Source: CALFXN01 sp937957815
Lineage (GTDB): Bacteria; Synergistota; Synergistia; Synergistales; Aminobacteriaceae
Reading direction: 5' to 3'
Length of the DNA: 64,000 bases
Assembly (NCBI GenBank): GCA_036788195.1
Contig: DAIQNX010000001.1
Coordinates: 1-64,000 of the forward strand
The number at the start of each line of letters is the position of its first letter. Position 1 is the stretch's first letter. The position numbers and the translations under genes are program-made. Below, piece after piece: positions 1-7,709 of this stretch. The notes under the pieces are model-generated. The model was given only the letters and a program-made list of their open reading frames with translations. It did not search any database and was not told the origin of the DNA.

Positions 1-50
1 TCATCGGCACCGCCGTCGCAGCCGGCGTCATGCTCACACTCCTCAGCTGA
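1..50 (+). CDS. C-terminal end of an unidentified protein (partial)
   Basis: Reading frame 3 is open from the left edge to a TGA at 48-50 and gives a short hydrophobic tail (IGTAVAAGVMLTLLS). It looks like the end of a membrane protein, and a hairpin follows it directly, as expected after a gene end. Fifteen residues are too few to name a family. Confidence 0.4.
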   Translation, partial: IGTAVAAGVMLTLLS

Positions 51-67
51 CAGACTTTTGAAAACGG

Positions 68-109
68 ACACGAGAGAGGCCATCCCTTAAGGGATGGCCT
101 CTCTCGTGT
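68..109. terminator. 42-nt perfect palindrome, probable terminator
   Basis: Two perfectly complementary 19-base arms (68-86 and 91-109) flank TTAA, which is itself palindromic. It lies between the end of the upstream gene and rpiB-upp. There is no long T run after the right arm (only GTTATAGTATTG), so intrinsic termination is likely but not textbook; it could also be an mRNA 3'-end stabiliser. The AT-rich stretch after it (about 108-121) could hold a promoter -10 for the next gene, but I see no convincing -35. Confidence 0.55.
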
Positions 110-148
110 TATAGTATTGTATGGAATGATAAGGGGGTTGTGACGACA

Positions 149-1237
149 ATGAACATAGCGATTGGATCCGATCACGCAGGCTACGAACTGAAAGATTCTG
201 TCATGAAATATCTCCGCGAACTCGGCCACCTAACGCTGGGCTTCGGCGCCGAATCGGCAGAATCCTACGATTATCCCGACGCTGCATTCCTCGTTGCAGA
301 CGCCGTTGCGAGCGGGAACGCACAGAGAGGCATATGCATCTGCGGAACGGGAATCGGAATGGCAATCGCCGCGAACAAGGTTTCGGGAATTTACGCAACA
401 CCGTGCTATGAAGAAAGGACCGCCTCGCTGAGCAGAAGACACAACAATACAAACGTCCTGACGCTTGGCGCCAGGATAACGCCGTCCGAAACGGCGCTCC
501 GGATCGTAAAAACATGGATCGAGACTGACTTCGAGGGAGATCGCCATGAAAGAAGGATTCAAAAGATTCGCCGGAGAGAGAACAGATCGGAACTTCCGGA
601 AGACGTCTGCGGGAAAGTGACGATTTGCGACCATCCGCTCGTCCAGCATAAAGTGAGCATTATCCGCAACAGGGACACCTCAGTAAAGGAATTCCGGGAA
701 CTTGTGCAGGAGATTGCAGGGCTTATGGTTTACGAAGTAACCCGCGATCTTCCGCTTACGGAAATCGAAGTCGAAACGCCTCTCGAAAAGACAAGGGCGT
801 TTACGCTCGAAGGGAAAAAACTCGCCATTGTTCCAATTCTCCGTGCAGGACTCGGCATGGTGGAGGGGATCCTGCGACTCGTCCCAAATGCCGTTGTGGG
901 GCATATCGGTCTCTATAGGGATCCTTCCACTCTTCAGCCGGTGGAATACTACTGCAAACTCCCGGGCGATATCGCAGAAAGGGATATCTTCATTCTCGAT
1001 CCGATGCTCGCAACGGGCGGATCTGCGGCGGCTGCGCTCTCACTCGTCAAATCAAAGGGAGGAAAACGCATCTCGCTCGTCTCGATAATAGCCGCTCCCG
1101 AAGGAATCACGAAAGTCCACAGCGAGCATCCCGATGTCGATATTTATGCCGCTGCCCTTGACAGGCACCTCAACGACCACGGCTACATCATCCCGGGCCT
1201 CGGTGACGCCGGAGACAGACTTTTCGGAACGAAGTAG
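149..1237 (+). CDS. Fused ribose-5-phosphate isomerase B / uracil phosphoribosyltransferase
   Basis: One 362-residue reading frame joins two enzymes. Residues 1 to about 140 are a type B ribose-5-phosphate isomerase (start MNIAIGSDHAGYEL; active-site Cys in CGTGIGMAIAANK; terminal RHERRIQKI). After a linker of about a dozen residues comes a complete uracil phosphoribosyltransferase (GKVTICDHPLVQHK, VPILRAGLGMVEG, PRPP loop DPMLATGGSAAA, C-terminal GDRLFGT). The first half interconverts ribulose-5-P and ribose-5-P, the precursor of PRPP; the second uses PRPP and uracil to make UMP. I chose ATG 149 because AAGGGGG at 131-137 sits 11 bases upstream; a GTG at 140 is too close. The usual arrangement is two separate proteins. 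An ATG at 546 with a ribosome-site-like GAGGGAG is out of frame and stops after two dozen codons, so it does not separate them. Confidence 0.9.
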   Translation: MNIAIGSDHAGYELKDSVMKYLRELGHLTLGFGAESAESYDYPDAAFLVADAVASGNAQRGICICGTGIGMAIAANKVSGIYATPCYEERTASLSRRHNNTNVLTLGARITPSETALRIVKTWIETDFEGDRHERRIQKIRRRENRSELPEDVCGKVTICDHPLVQHKVSIIRNRDTSVKEFRELVQEIAGLMVYEVTRDLPLTEIEVETPLEKTRAFTLEGKKLAIVPILRAGLGMVEGILRLVPNAVVGHIGLYRDPSTLQPVEYYCKLPGDIAERDIFILDPMLATGGSAAAALSLVKSKGGKRISLVSIIAAPEGITKVHSEHPDVDIYAAALDRHLNDHGYIIPGLGDAGDRLFGTK

Positions 1238-1248
1238 GAACAGAAAAC

Positions 1249-2130
1249 GTGAGCATGCGGATTATCGGCGGTATGTGTCTTTTCCTATGGGGACTCTTCG
1301 TCACTCCTCTTTCTATACAATTATCACAACGCTACGGCATCGTCGATTTGCCTGGCGGAAGAAAAATGCATACAACCGTCATGCCGCGTGGCGCGGGGAT
1401 CGTTCTTTGGTTGGGGTATCTCCTGTGGGCCCTGTATGCGGTATCCGAATACCCGGCACTCCGGTATACAGTTGCAGGTGGGACGCTCGTCTTTTTTGCA
1501 GGGTACTGGGATGATATGGTATCGGTGAACCCGTTCCTGCGTTTCTGCGTTCACCTTCTCGCTGCAACGATCGTATCCACAACGATGAGGATTCCGCTCC
1601 CGTTGAAGATCATATGCCTCGTCTGGGTGGCAGGCACGACGAGCGCCTACAATCTTATCGACGGGGCCAATGGGTTGTGCCTTTCCCTGTGCATGGTCGC
1701 ATGCATTTGTTTTTTTCTCCTGAACGGCTCGGCAGAATTTTTCATGTTGTTCGCGCTTTGTGCTGGAGTCCTGCCGTGGAATTTTCCCCAAGCACGGACA
1801 TTCCTCGGGGATGGGGGGGCGACATTCATCGGGTTTCTTTTCGCGTCGCACGTGATCTTCATTTCCGAAACTGCCTTCTCCAGCATGAATCCTCTTGCTC
1901 TCATTCTGTTTCTTGGCTTCGTCGGTGGAATTCCTGTTTTCGACACGATTTTCGCGATTGTTCGCCGTCTTCTCGTGTCCGGCTCGCCGTTCCTTCCCGA
2001 CAGGGGGCATATCCACCATCGGATTCTTGACGCCGGCGCCTCTGCCACTGTGACGGTCTGTATTCTTTCCTGCTTTCAGGCGATCTCCATCGCCGCAGGT
2101 GTGTTGCTGCTGAAAGGAGAGATCCTGTGA
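1249..2130 (+). CDS. WecA/TagO-like undecaprenyl-phosphate sugar-1-phosphate transferase
   Basis: A 293-residue polytopic membrane protein of the MraY/WecA family, which moves a sugar-1-phosphate (GlcNAc-1-P in WecA/TagO) from a UDP-sugar to undecaprenyl phosphate on the cytoplasmic face. Family marks are GRKMHTTVMPRGAG near residue 40, AGYWDDM near 85, AYNLIDGANGLC near 140, TFLGDGGATFIGF near 190 and the basic cytosolic loop DRGHIHHRILDAG near 265, the HIHH signature of the WecA branch. GTG 1249 has AGGA nine bases upstream. It overlaps wecB by 4 bp, which suggests a shared job in making a non-peptidoglycan glycan. True MraY is encoded separately at about 55 kb. Confidence 0.85.
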   Translation: MSMRIIGGMCLFLWGLFVTPLSIQLSQRYGIVDLPGGRKMHTTVMPRGAGIVLWLGYLLWALYAVSEYPALRYTVAGGTLVFFAGYWDDMVSVNPFLRFCVHLLAATIVSTTMRIPLPLKIICLVWVAGTTSAYNLIDGANGLCLSLCMVACICFFLLNGSAEFFMLFALCAGVLPWNFPQARTFLGDGGATFIGFLFASHVIFISETAFSSMNPLALILFLGFVGGIPVFDTIFAIVRRLLVSGSPFLPDRGHIHHRILDAGASATVTVCILSCFQAISIAAGVLLLKGEIL

Positions 2131-3278
2131 TTCCACCCGCTGCGAAGAAAACGCCGCAGACTATTGTCTGTGTCGTCGGAACGCGTCCCGAGGCCATCAA
2201 GATGGCTCCTGTCATTCTGTCGTTGCGAAACACTCCGGAGTTTTCCATATACACGCTGGCTACCGGACAGCATTCGGATATGCTGGATCAGGCGCTCGCA
2301 CACTTTCGGATTGAACCGGAATACAATCTTCGGATCATGCGGGAGAAACAGTCTCTCGATTACGTTACGGCCCGAGTTCTCGAGGGGAGCGGGAAGGTAT
2401 TCGACCACGTGGAGCCCTCCATGGTCCTTGTCCATGGTGATACGACGACGACGCTAGCAGCATCCCTTGCGGCATTTTACAGACACATCCCCATTGGCCA
2501 CGTCGAAGCAGGACTTCGGAGCGGTCGCCTCGACCTTCCGTTCCCGGAGGAAGCGAACCGGATTCTGACAGATAAAATCTCCCGTCTTCTCTTCGCTCCG
2601 ACCGGAAACGCCCGCGATAATCTGATCCGGGAAGGAATTCCCGAAGACAACATAACCGTGACGGGAAATACGGTTATCGATGCACTGTCCTGGACGATCG
2701 ACACATACGGGGACTCGGTATGTCGCAGCGATGTTTCCTTCCCCGGAGACACCCGGTTCATTGTCTTTACCGCACACCGGCGTGAATCATGGGGGGAACC
2801 TCTCGTTGAAATATGTACCGCGGTAAGGAGACTCCTTGAGCTGCATACCGATCTGTTCGTATTGATTCCACTGCACAAAAACCCTTCGGTCCGGGACAAG
2901 ATCCGGCACGAGCTGGGAGAACATCCCCGTATCGTGTATTCCGAACCGCTCGATTACGCCAGTTTCGTGTCCGCCATGCGCCATTGCGCCTTCCTTCTCA
3001 GTGACAGCGGCGGCATTCAGGAGGAAGCCGCCGCGCTCGGCAAACCTGTCCTCGTCCTTCGGGACGTCTCCGAACGCCCCGAAGCAATGACGGAGGGAAC
3101 CGCCGTCCTTGTCGGAACGTCCGCCGATGTCATCGTCGAGAACGCCGAACGCATCCTTTCGGCTCTTCACGGCGAGAGGAACGTTCCGCATTCCATTCTG
3201 TCAAACCCGTTCGGCGACGGACGCGCGGCATGGAGAATCTCCGAGGGTATTTCGAAATATTTCAATGATCGTTCCTGA
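2127..3278 (+). CDS. wecB: UDP-N-acetylglucosamine 2-epimerase (non-hydrolysing)
   Basis: 383 residues, full family length. It interconverts UDP-GlcNAc and UDP-ManNAc in the cytosol. Visible marks: GTRPEAIKMAPVI at the N-terminus, VHGDTTTTLA, GHVEAGLRSG near residue 125, FTAHRRESWG, and SDSGGIQEEAAALGKPVLVLR near 295 with the conserved Ser-Gly-Gly-x-Gln-Glu loop. GTG 2127 overlaps the stop of the upstream transferase (GTGA) and has AAGGAGAG upstream. The pair points to a ManNAc-containing glycan carried on undecaprenyl phosphate; which polymer cannot be told from here. Confidence 0.93.
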   Translation: MIPPAAKKTPQTIVCVVGTRPEAIKMAPVILSLRNTPEFSIYTLATGQHSDMLDQALAHFRIEPEYNLRIMREKQSLDYVTARVLEGSGKVFDHVEPSMVLVHGDTTTTLAASLAAFYRHIPIGHVEAGLRSGRLDLPFPEEANRILTDKISRLLFAPTGNARDNLIREGIPEDNITVTGNTVIDALSWTIDTYGDSVCRSDVSFPGDTRFIVFTAHRRESWGEPLVEICTAVRRLLELHTDLFVLIPLHKNPSVRDKIRHELGEHPRIVYSEPLDYASFVSAMRHCAFLLSDSGGIQEEAAALGKPVLVLRDVSERPEAMTEGTAVLVGTSADVIVENAERILSALHGERNVPHSILSNPFGDGRAAWRISEGISKYFNDRS

Positions 3279-3293
3279 TGTCGTTTGCTGTTA

Positions 3294-3299
3294 TATAAT
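3294..3299 (+). promoter_or_regulatory. Possible -10 element before murA
   Basis: An exact TATAAT lies in the 88-bp gap between wecB and murA, the longest non-coding gap in the first 11 kb. No good -35 is visible 16-18 bases upstream, so this is only a candidate for a promoter giving murA its own transcription start. Confidence 0.3.
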
Positions 3300-3366
3300 T
3301 GTAGAATACTTGTTTCTATCGATCGCTTCAGGTGTTCTTTTATTATCCCTGCGGGAGTGATATCGT

Positions 3367-4683
3367 TTGGACCATAAGATGAGAATCCATGGGGGAACCC
3401 CCCTCAACGGCATCATCGAGGCGCAAGGGTCGAAAAATGCCGCTCTGCCGGTTATGGCTGCGTCCCTTCTTTTAAAAGGCAACGCTCTCCGGATACAACG
3501 CGTCCCGGTTCTCCAGGATATCCTGACGATGGCCGATCTCTTGCGTCACCTTGGCGTCACGGTCACCTATACGAACAACCTTATGCAGATTTCCGTCCCC
3601 GAAACGCTTTCATGGGAAACGCCCGCTGATCTCGTAAGAAAAATGCGCGCCTCATCGCTCGTACTCGGCCCCCTCCTCGCCCGCTGCGGGCGCGCCGTCA
3701 TGCCCCTTCCCGGAGGGTGTTCGATCGGAAGCAGGCCTATCGATCTTCATCTCAAAGGGCTCACCAGAATGGGGGCCAGTATAGAACTCGTACACGGTGC
3801 CGTTCACGCTCATACGGACGGTCTTGTCGGGACGCGAATCTACCTCGATTTCCCCTCTGTCGGCGCAACGGAGAATCTCATAATGGCTGCAATTTTCGCA
3901 AAAGGGGAGACCGTACTCGAAAACACTGCCCGAGAACCCGAGATTCATAACCTCGTCGAAGCACTTACGTCGATGGGTGCAAAGATCGCCGAAGAGGGAA
4001 CGGGAATCATCCGGATCCAGGGGGTCCCATCGCTTCACGATGCTGATACGAGCATCATTCCCGATCGCATTGAAATATGCACGTATCTTCTCGCAGGAGT
4101 GATCACAGGCGGCGATGTTACCGTCCAGAGAATCATTCCCGGCCATATCGATTCTCTCGTCGCGAAACTCGAAGAAGCGGGGATGTCCGTCGAACTGACG
4201 GAAGACAGCGCGCGAGTTCATCCCAATGCACGCTTGAAGGCAGTCTCCCTGAAGACTCTCCCATACCCGGGGTTCCCGACGGATATTCAGCCTCAGATCA
4301 TGGCCACTCTGTGTCTGGCCGAGGGAACGAGCGTCATTCACGAGAGTATCTTCCAGTCCCGCTTTTTGCATGCAAGCGAGTTGAACAAGATGGGTGCAAA
4401 GATCGAAATTCAGGGGACTTCGGCGGTTGTTACGGGAGTTCCGGGGTTGTGCGGAGCCGACGTCTGTGCGACCGACCTCCGTGCGGGAGCCGCATTGATA
4501 CTTGCCGGACTCGCGGCCCAGGATACGACCGAAGTGTACCAGTTGGGACATCTCTGGAGAGGGTATGAAAACATTGAAAAAAAATTGCGATCTCTCGGAG
4601 GTCGAGTCGACGTCGTCCCCGCAGATCCCCGTGGAACAAAAGTCTCAGCTTCTTCTGATACATCCGGCAGCAGTCAGGCGTGA
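3367..4683 (+). CDS. murA: UDP-N-acetylglucosamine 1-carboxyvinyltransferase
   Basis: 438 residues. It catalyses the first committed step of peptidoglycan synthesis, adding enolpyruvate from PEP to UDP-GlcNAc. Marks: QGSKNAALPVMAASLL near residue 20 (catalytic Lys-Asn), the active-site loop PLPGGCSIGSRPIDLH near 115-120 with the Cys that fosfomycin alkylates, and the C-terminal RGYENIEKKL. The start is TTG 3367 with GGGAG nine bases upstream; ATG 3379 is an alternative but is 20 bases from that site. The last 20 or so residues are a low-complexity Ser/Thr tail beyond the usual end, probably read through from the start region of the next gene. It sits apart from the dcw cluster, which holds the rest of the mur genes. 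Confidence 0.95.
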   Translation: MDHKMRIHGGTPLNGIIEAQGSKNAALPVMAASLLLKGNALRIQRVPVLQDILTMADLLRHLGVTVTYTNNLMQISVPETLSWETPADLVRKMRASSLVLGPLLARCGRAVMPLPGGCSIGSRPIDLHLKGLTRMGASIELVHGAVHAHTDGLVGTRIYLDFPSVGATENLIMAAIFAKGETVLENTAREPEIHNLVEALTSMGAKIAEEGTGIIRIQGVPSLHDADTSIIPDRIEICTYLLAGVITGGDVTVQRIIPGHIDSLVAKLEEAGMSVELTEDSARVHPNARLKAVSLKTLPYPGFPTDIQPQIMATLCLAEGTSVIHESIFQSRFLHASELNKMGAKIEIQGTSAVVTGVPGLCGADVCATDLRAGAALILAGLAAQDTTEVYQLGHLWRGYENIEKKLRSLGGRVDVVPADPRGTKVSASSDTSGSSQA

Positions 4684-4711
4684 TGTCTCACGGAAGAACA
4701 ATCACCCGCAC

Positions 4712-5596
4712 GTGAACGTGAAGTTGTCCACGGTTCGCGTCGTTACCTTCGTCGGACCGGCGGGAACGGGAAAGAGTCTCAGGGCGCAGCTTGTCGCACG
4801 ATGGAACGATGTCGACTTCATCATTGATGATGGACTCCTGATCGCTGACGGACGGATTCTGGCCGGAAGGAGCGCAAAGGCCGAGAAAAACCTCGTCCGG
4901 GCTATTCGTCGTGCTCTTTTCCAGTATGACGACCACAGGGAATCGGTTATTGACGTCCTCTCCAAGGAGTGCCCCTGCAAGGTTATGATCATCGCGACGT
5001 CTCTTTCCATGGCGGAAAAAATCATCACAGCTCTCGGTCTTCCGTCTCCGGAAAAAACCATCGACATCACGGAAGTTGCCACAAAGGAAGAAATCCGGAG
5101 CGCATTGCGGCAGCGGCACGAAAAGGGCCAGCACATCATTCCCGTCATACGCGCTCAGGTACGCCGAAACTTCGCTGGAAAACTCGTGGGCCATATTCGC
5201 GATTTTCTCAAACATCCCGGGAAAGAAGAAGGGGAGCGGACTATCGTGTGCCCACCCTTCAGTTTTTACGGCGCGCTCAGTATCGCTCCGACGGCGGTTG
5301 CCGATATCGTCGATCACGTTTCCCGGCGAAGCGTCCAGGCAAAGGAGATACGCGAGATCAGAATCCTTCCGACAGGGGATTCGATACACATCGAAATTCA
5401 CATGGACTTCTTTCTCGGTCGCTTCAACCTCCTCGCGGCCGGCCGTTCTCTGCGGCGGCGGGTCATTTTCGCAGTCCGATACTTCGCAGGCATGGACGTT
5501 TCATCGGTCGACGTCCACATTCAGGGAGTGGATCCGGATGGATGCAGCGCTTTTCCCATTCGTCCCGAAAGACGAAGACATATCGCTCAGGACTGA
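4712..5596 (+). CDS. P-loop NTPase with C-terminal Asp23/Gls24-like domain, function unknown
   Basis: About 294 residues. The N-terminal half starts with a Walker A loop (FVGPAGTGKSLRAQ), followed by an acidic DFIIDDGLLI strand and a possible later strand VMIIATS. The last third (from about FYGALSIAPTAVADIV to FAGMDVSSVDVHIQGV) matches the pattern of Asp23/Gls24 (DUF322) domains: a helix, EIRILPTGDSIHIEIHMDFF, a central basic helix, and a closing VDVHI strand. From memory, a similar two-part ATPase is a conserved uncharacterised family in anaerobic Firmicutes; I could not check. The frame is open upstream inside murA (ATG 4565), but nothing conserved is coded there, so I favour GTG 4712 with GTG 4718 or TTG 4724 as alternatives; no strong ribosome site decides it. 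It overlaps the downstream glycosylase gene by 59 bp. Confidence 0.7.
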   Translation: MNVKLSTVRVVTFVGPAGTGKSLRAQLVARWNDVDFIIDDGLLIADGRILAGRSAKAEKNLVRAIRRALFQYDDHRESVIDVLSKECPCKVMIIATSLSMAEKIITALGLPSPEKTIDITEVATKEEIRSALRQRHEKGQHIIPVIRAQVRRNFAGKLVGHIRDFLKHPGKEEGERTIVCPPFSFYGALSIAPTAVADIVDHVSRRSVQAKEIREIRILPTGDSIHIEIHMDFFLGRFNLLAAGRSLRRRVIFAVRYFAGMDVSSVDVHIQGVDPDGCSAFPIRPERRRHIAQD

Positions 5597-6200
5597 CGCA
5601 GCCTGGAACCTTCTTCAATCGAGGCTGCAGGCATGTGCAGACTGCCCCCTTTCCGACGGACGAACGAATGTCGTTCCGGGAGAGGGCTACAGAGAAAGCC
5701 CCGTTCTCTTCATCGGCGAAGCTCCGGGAGCCGACGAAGATATTCAGGGACGCCCCTTTGTCGGACGTGCGGGACAACTTTTGACACAGATTCTGTCTTC
5801 CGGGGGGATACAGAGAAAGGATGCCTATATCACGAACGTCGTGAAGTGCCGTCCTCCGCAGAACCGGGTTCCCACTGTCCAGGAAATGATGTTCTGCAAT
5901 AAGTACCTTGAATCCCAGATTGCCTTGATCAACCCGAAAATCATCGTCTGCCTGGGGAATACCCCGTTGAAATGGCTCACGAAAACGACCGAGGGGATAA
6001 CGTCGCTTCGGGGAAAATGGCTGAAATGGAGAGGGATAGACTTTTTTCCGATGTTTCATCCGAGCTATCTCCTCCGGAATGATTCGAGAAAGGCCGGAAG
6101 CCCCAAACATCTTACGTGGCAGGATGTACAGGAGCTTCGGAAGAGATGGGACGAAATCTCCGGTTCACATGCGGCTTCGACAGAAGGAGCATCGAAATGA
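5538..6200 (+). CDS. Uracil-DNA glycosylase, family 4/5 iron-sulfur type
   Basis: 220 residues. It removes uracil from DNA as the first step of base-excision repair. The GEAPGADEDIQGRPFVGRAG motif near residue 60 is typical of family 4. Four cysteines fit the 4Fe-4S cluster: the N-terminal CADC pair, VVKCRPPQNR, and the FCNKYLESQI cysteine. FHPSYLLR near 180 is the second catalytic loop. ATG 5538 has GGGAGTG seven bases upstream and sits inside the end of the preceding gene. It ends in a 4-bp overlap with uppS. Confidence 0.92.
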   Translation: MDAALFPFVPKDEDISLRTDAAWNLLQSRLQACADCPLSDGRTNVVPGEGYRESPVLFIGEAPGADEDIQGRPFVGRAGQLLTQILSSGGIQRKDAYITNVVKCRPPQNRVPTVQEMMFCNKYLESQIALINPKIIVCLGNTPLKWLTKTTEGITSLRGKWLKWRGIDFFPMFHPSYLLRNDSRKAGSPKHLTWQDVQELRKRWDEISGSHAASTEGASK

Positions 6201-6913
6201 CACAGAATACCGCGTCCATTCCGCTTCACCTTGCCATCATCATGGATGGAAACGGCCGGTGGGCCAGGCAGAGAATGCTTCCCCGCATTCTCGGGCACAG
6301 AGCCGGGGCGTCGACTCTCGTGCGCGTCGTCCGCGCAGCGGCGGAAAGGGGAATTCGCTTTCTTTCGATCTACGCATTTTCGACCGAGAACTGGCAACGC
6401 CCGCGAACCGAAGTGCTCGGACTCATGGCGCTTTTTCGCGCCTACGCACGGCGAAAAGTCCGCGAACTCGTTCAGGAGAACGTCCGGTTGCTCGTCGCAG
6501 GGAGAATAGAAGATTTTCCACAGGATCTTCGCGAACTTCTCGAATACGCGCAAAGAGAGACTGCGGTGGAAGATCCGAGACTGACGCTGATCGCATGTCT
6601 GAACTACGGCGGAAGGCAGGAAATCCTTGATGCGATCCGGAAAATACGCCGTTCAGGAACAGCGGAAGAAATCGACGAGGAGAACTTCCGCCGATATCTC
6701 TACCTCCCCGATGTTCCGGATCCGGACCTTATCGTTCGGACAAGTGGAGAAATGCGCCTGAGCAATTTCTGGCTCTGGCAGGGAAGTTACAGCGAACTGT
6801 ATTTCACCGAGAAATTGTGGCCGGATTTCGATGAATCCGAACTCGACAAGGCATTGTCCGCTTACGCAAAAAGGGAACGACGCTATGGAAACGTTCAAAG
6901 CGCAGTATCGTGA
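6197..6913 (+). CDS. uppS: Isoprenyl transferase (undecaprenyl diphosphate synthase)
   Basis: 238 residues, normal length. It condenses isopentenyl diphosphate units onto farnesyl diphosphate in cis to give undecaprenyl diphosphate, the wall-lipid carrier. The signature IIMDGNGRWARQR is near residue 15, the catalytic FSTENWQRPRTEV near 75, and PDPDLIVRTSGEMRLSNF near 180. ATG 6197 overlaps the glycosylase stop (ATGA), with AAGGAG eight bases upstream. It starts the uppS-cdsA-dxr-rseP-ispG block found in this order in many bacteria. Confidence 0.96.
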   Translation: MTQNTASIPLHLAIIMDGNGRWARQRMLPRILGHRAGASTLVRVVRAAAERGIRFLSIYAFSTENWQRPRTEVLGLMALFRAYARRKVRELVQENVRLLVAGRIEDFPQDLRELLEYAQRETAVEDPRLTLIACLNYGGRQEILDAIRKIRRSGTAEEIDEENFRRYLYLPDVPDPDLIVRTSGEMRLSNFWLWQGSYSELYFTEKLWPDFDESELDKALSAYAKRERRYGNVQSAVS

Positions 6914-7709
6914 ACTTCTCGTTCGCGGAGCGAGCGGAGCCGCTATTGTTCTCGCAACGCTTTCCTCAGCGCACGCGGGAGGCGTATATTGGGCGGCGTT
7001 GTGCTTCCTGCTCTCTTTTCTGTCGCTCGTAGAGTTCTACAAGCTGCTCGGAAGACAACAGAAGCTCTCGAAGGGGATCGGCTACATCATGGCGTGTGTC
7101 GTCATGCTTTCCGCATATCACGGCGCGCGATCCTTTTCGCTCTATCTGACCCTCTCACTTGGGACGTTCGCCGTGTTCCTTATCGAAATACTTCGCCGTC
7201 AGTTCTCCGGTTCGAGCGCTTCGGTTTCGAATGTCGGAGGACTTCTTACCGGGCTTATCTTTATCGTCGTCCCCTGGATGTGCATCTTCATGCTCCGCGA
7301 CCTTCCGTCCGGACGATACCTCGTATTCGCGCTTTTCGTCTGCACCTGGAGCTGCGATGTTTTCGCATACCTCATGGGGAGTCGTTGGGGACGGACTCCG
7401 TTGTGCGACAAAGTCAGCCCCAAAAAGACGTGGGAGGGGTTCGTCGGTGGAGTTACGGGGAGTCTTCTGAGCGCCGGATTCTTCGCCTATGAAATTGGGT
7501 TGCCGCCTCTTCCCATTCTGTACGTCGGACTCGTCTGCGGAATCGTCGGGCAGCTCGGCGACCTCGCAGAGTCGATGATCAAACGGGAGTTCGGCGCAAA
7601 GGACAGCGGAACCCTGATTCCGGGACACGGGGGATTCCTCGACCGTTTCGACAGCATTCTCATCAACGGAGTCCTGACGTACTTCCTTTTCGCGGTGGTC
7701 TTCCGATGA
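6885..7709 (+). CDS. cdsA: Phosphatidate cytidylyltransferase
   Basis: 274 residues with about eight hydrophobic segments. It makes CDP-diacylglycerol, the precursor of all phospholipids, in the inner membrane. The complete CdsA signature is at the C-terminus: SMIKREFGAKDSG then LIPGHGGFLDRFDS. ATG 6885 has GGGAA eight bases upstream and overlaps uppS by 29 bp; an earlier in-frame ATG at 6831 would add residues that do not look like the family. Confidence 0.94.
   Translation: METFKAQYRELLVRGASGAAIVLATLSSAHAGGVYWAALCFLLSFLSLVEFYKLLGRQQKLSKGIGYIMACVVMLSAYHGARSFSLYLTLSLGTFAVFLIEILRRQFSGSSASVSNVGGLLTGLIFIVVPWMCIFMLRDLPSGRYLVFALFVCTWSCDVFAYLMGSRWGRTPLCDKVSPKKTWEGFVGGVTGSLLSAGFFAYEIGLPPLPILYVGLVCGIVGQLGDLAESMIKREFGAKDSGTLIPGHGGFLDRFDSILINGVLTYFLFAVVFR

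Noticed and set aside
546..618. ATG with a good ribosome-site-like sequence inside rpiB-upp, possibly the start of a separate uracil phosphoribosyltransferase
   Set aside because: It is out of frame with the fusion and meets a stop after about two dozen codons; its product resembles nothing.
1324..2136. 270-codon open frame on the minus strand opposite the WecA-like gene
   Set aside because: No domain motif, odd composition, and it mirrors a convincing membrane protein; high GC makes long antisense frames common here.
4502..4711. N-terminal extension of the NTPase-Gls24 frame into murA (ATG 4565 with GGAGAGGG before it)
   Set aside because: That G-rich stretch codes the conserved MurA RGYENIEKKL region, and the extension has no conserved residues; not fully excluded.
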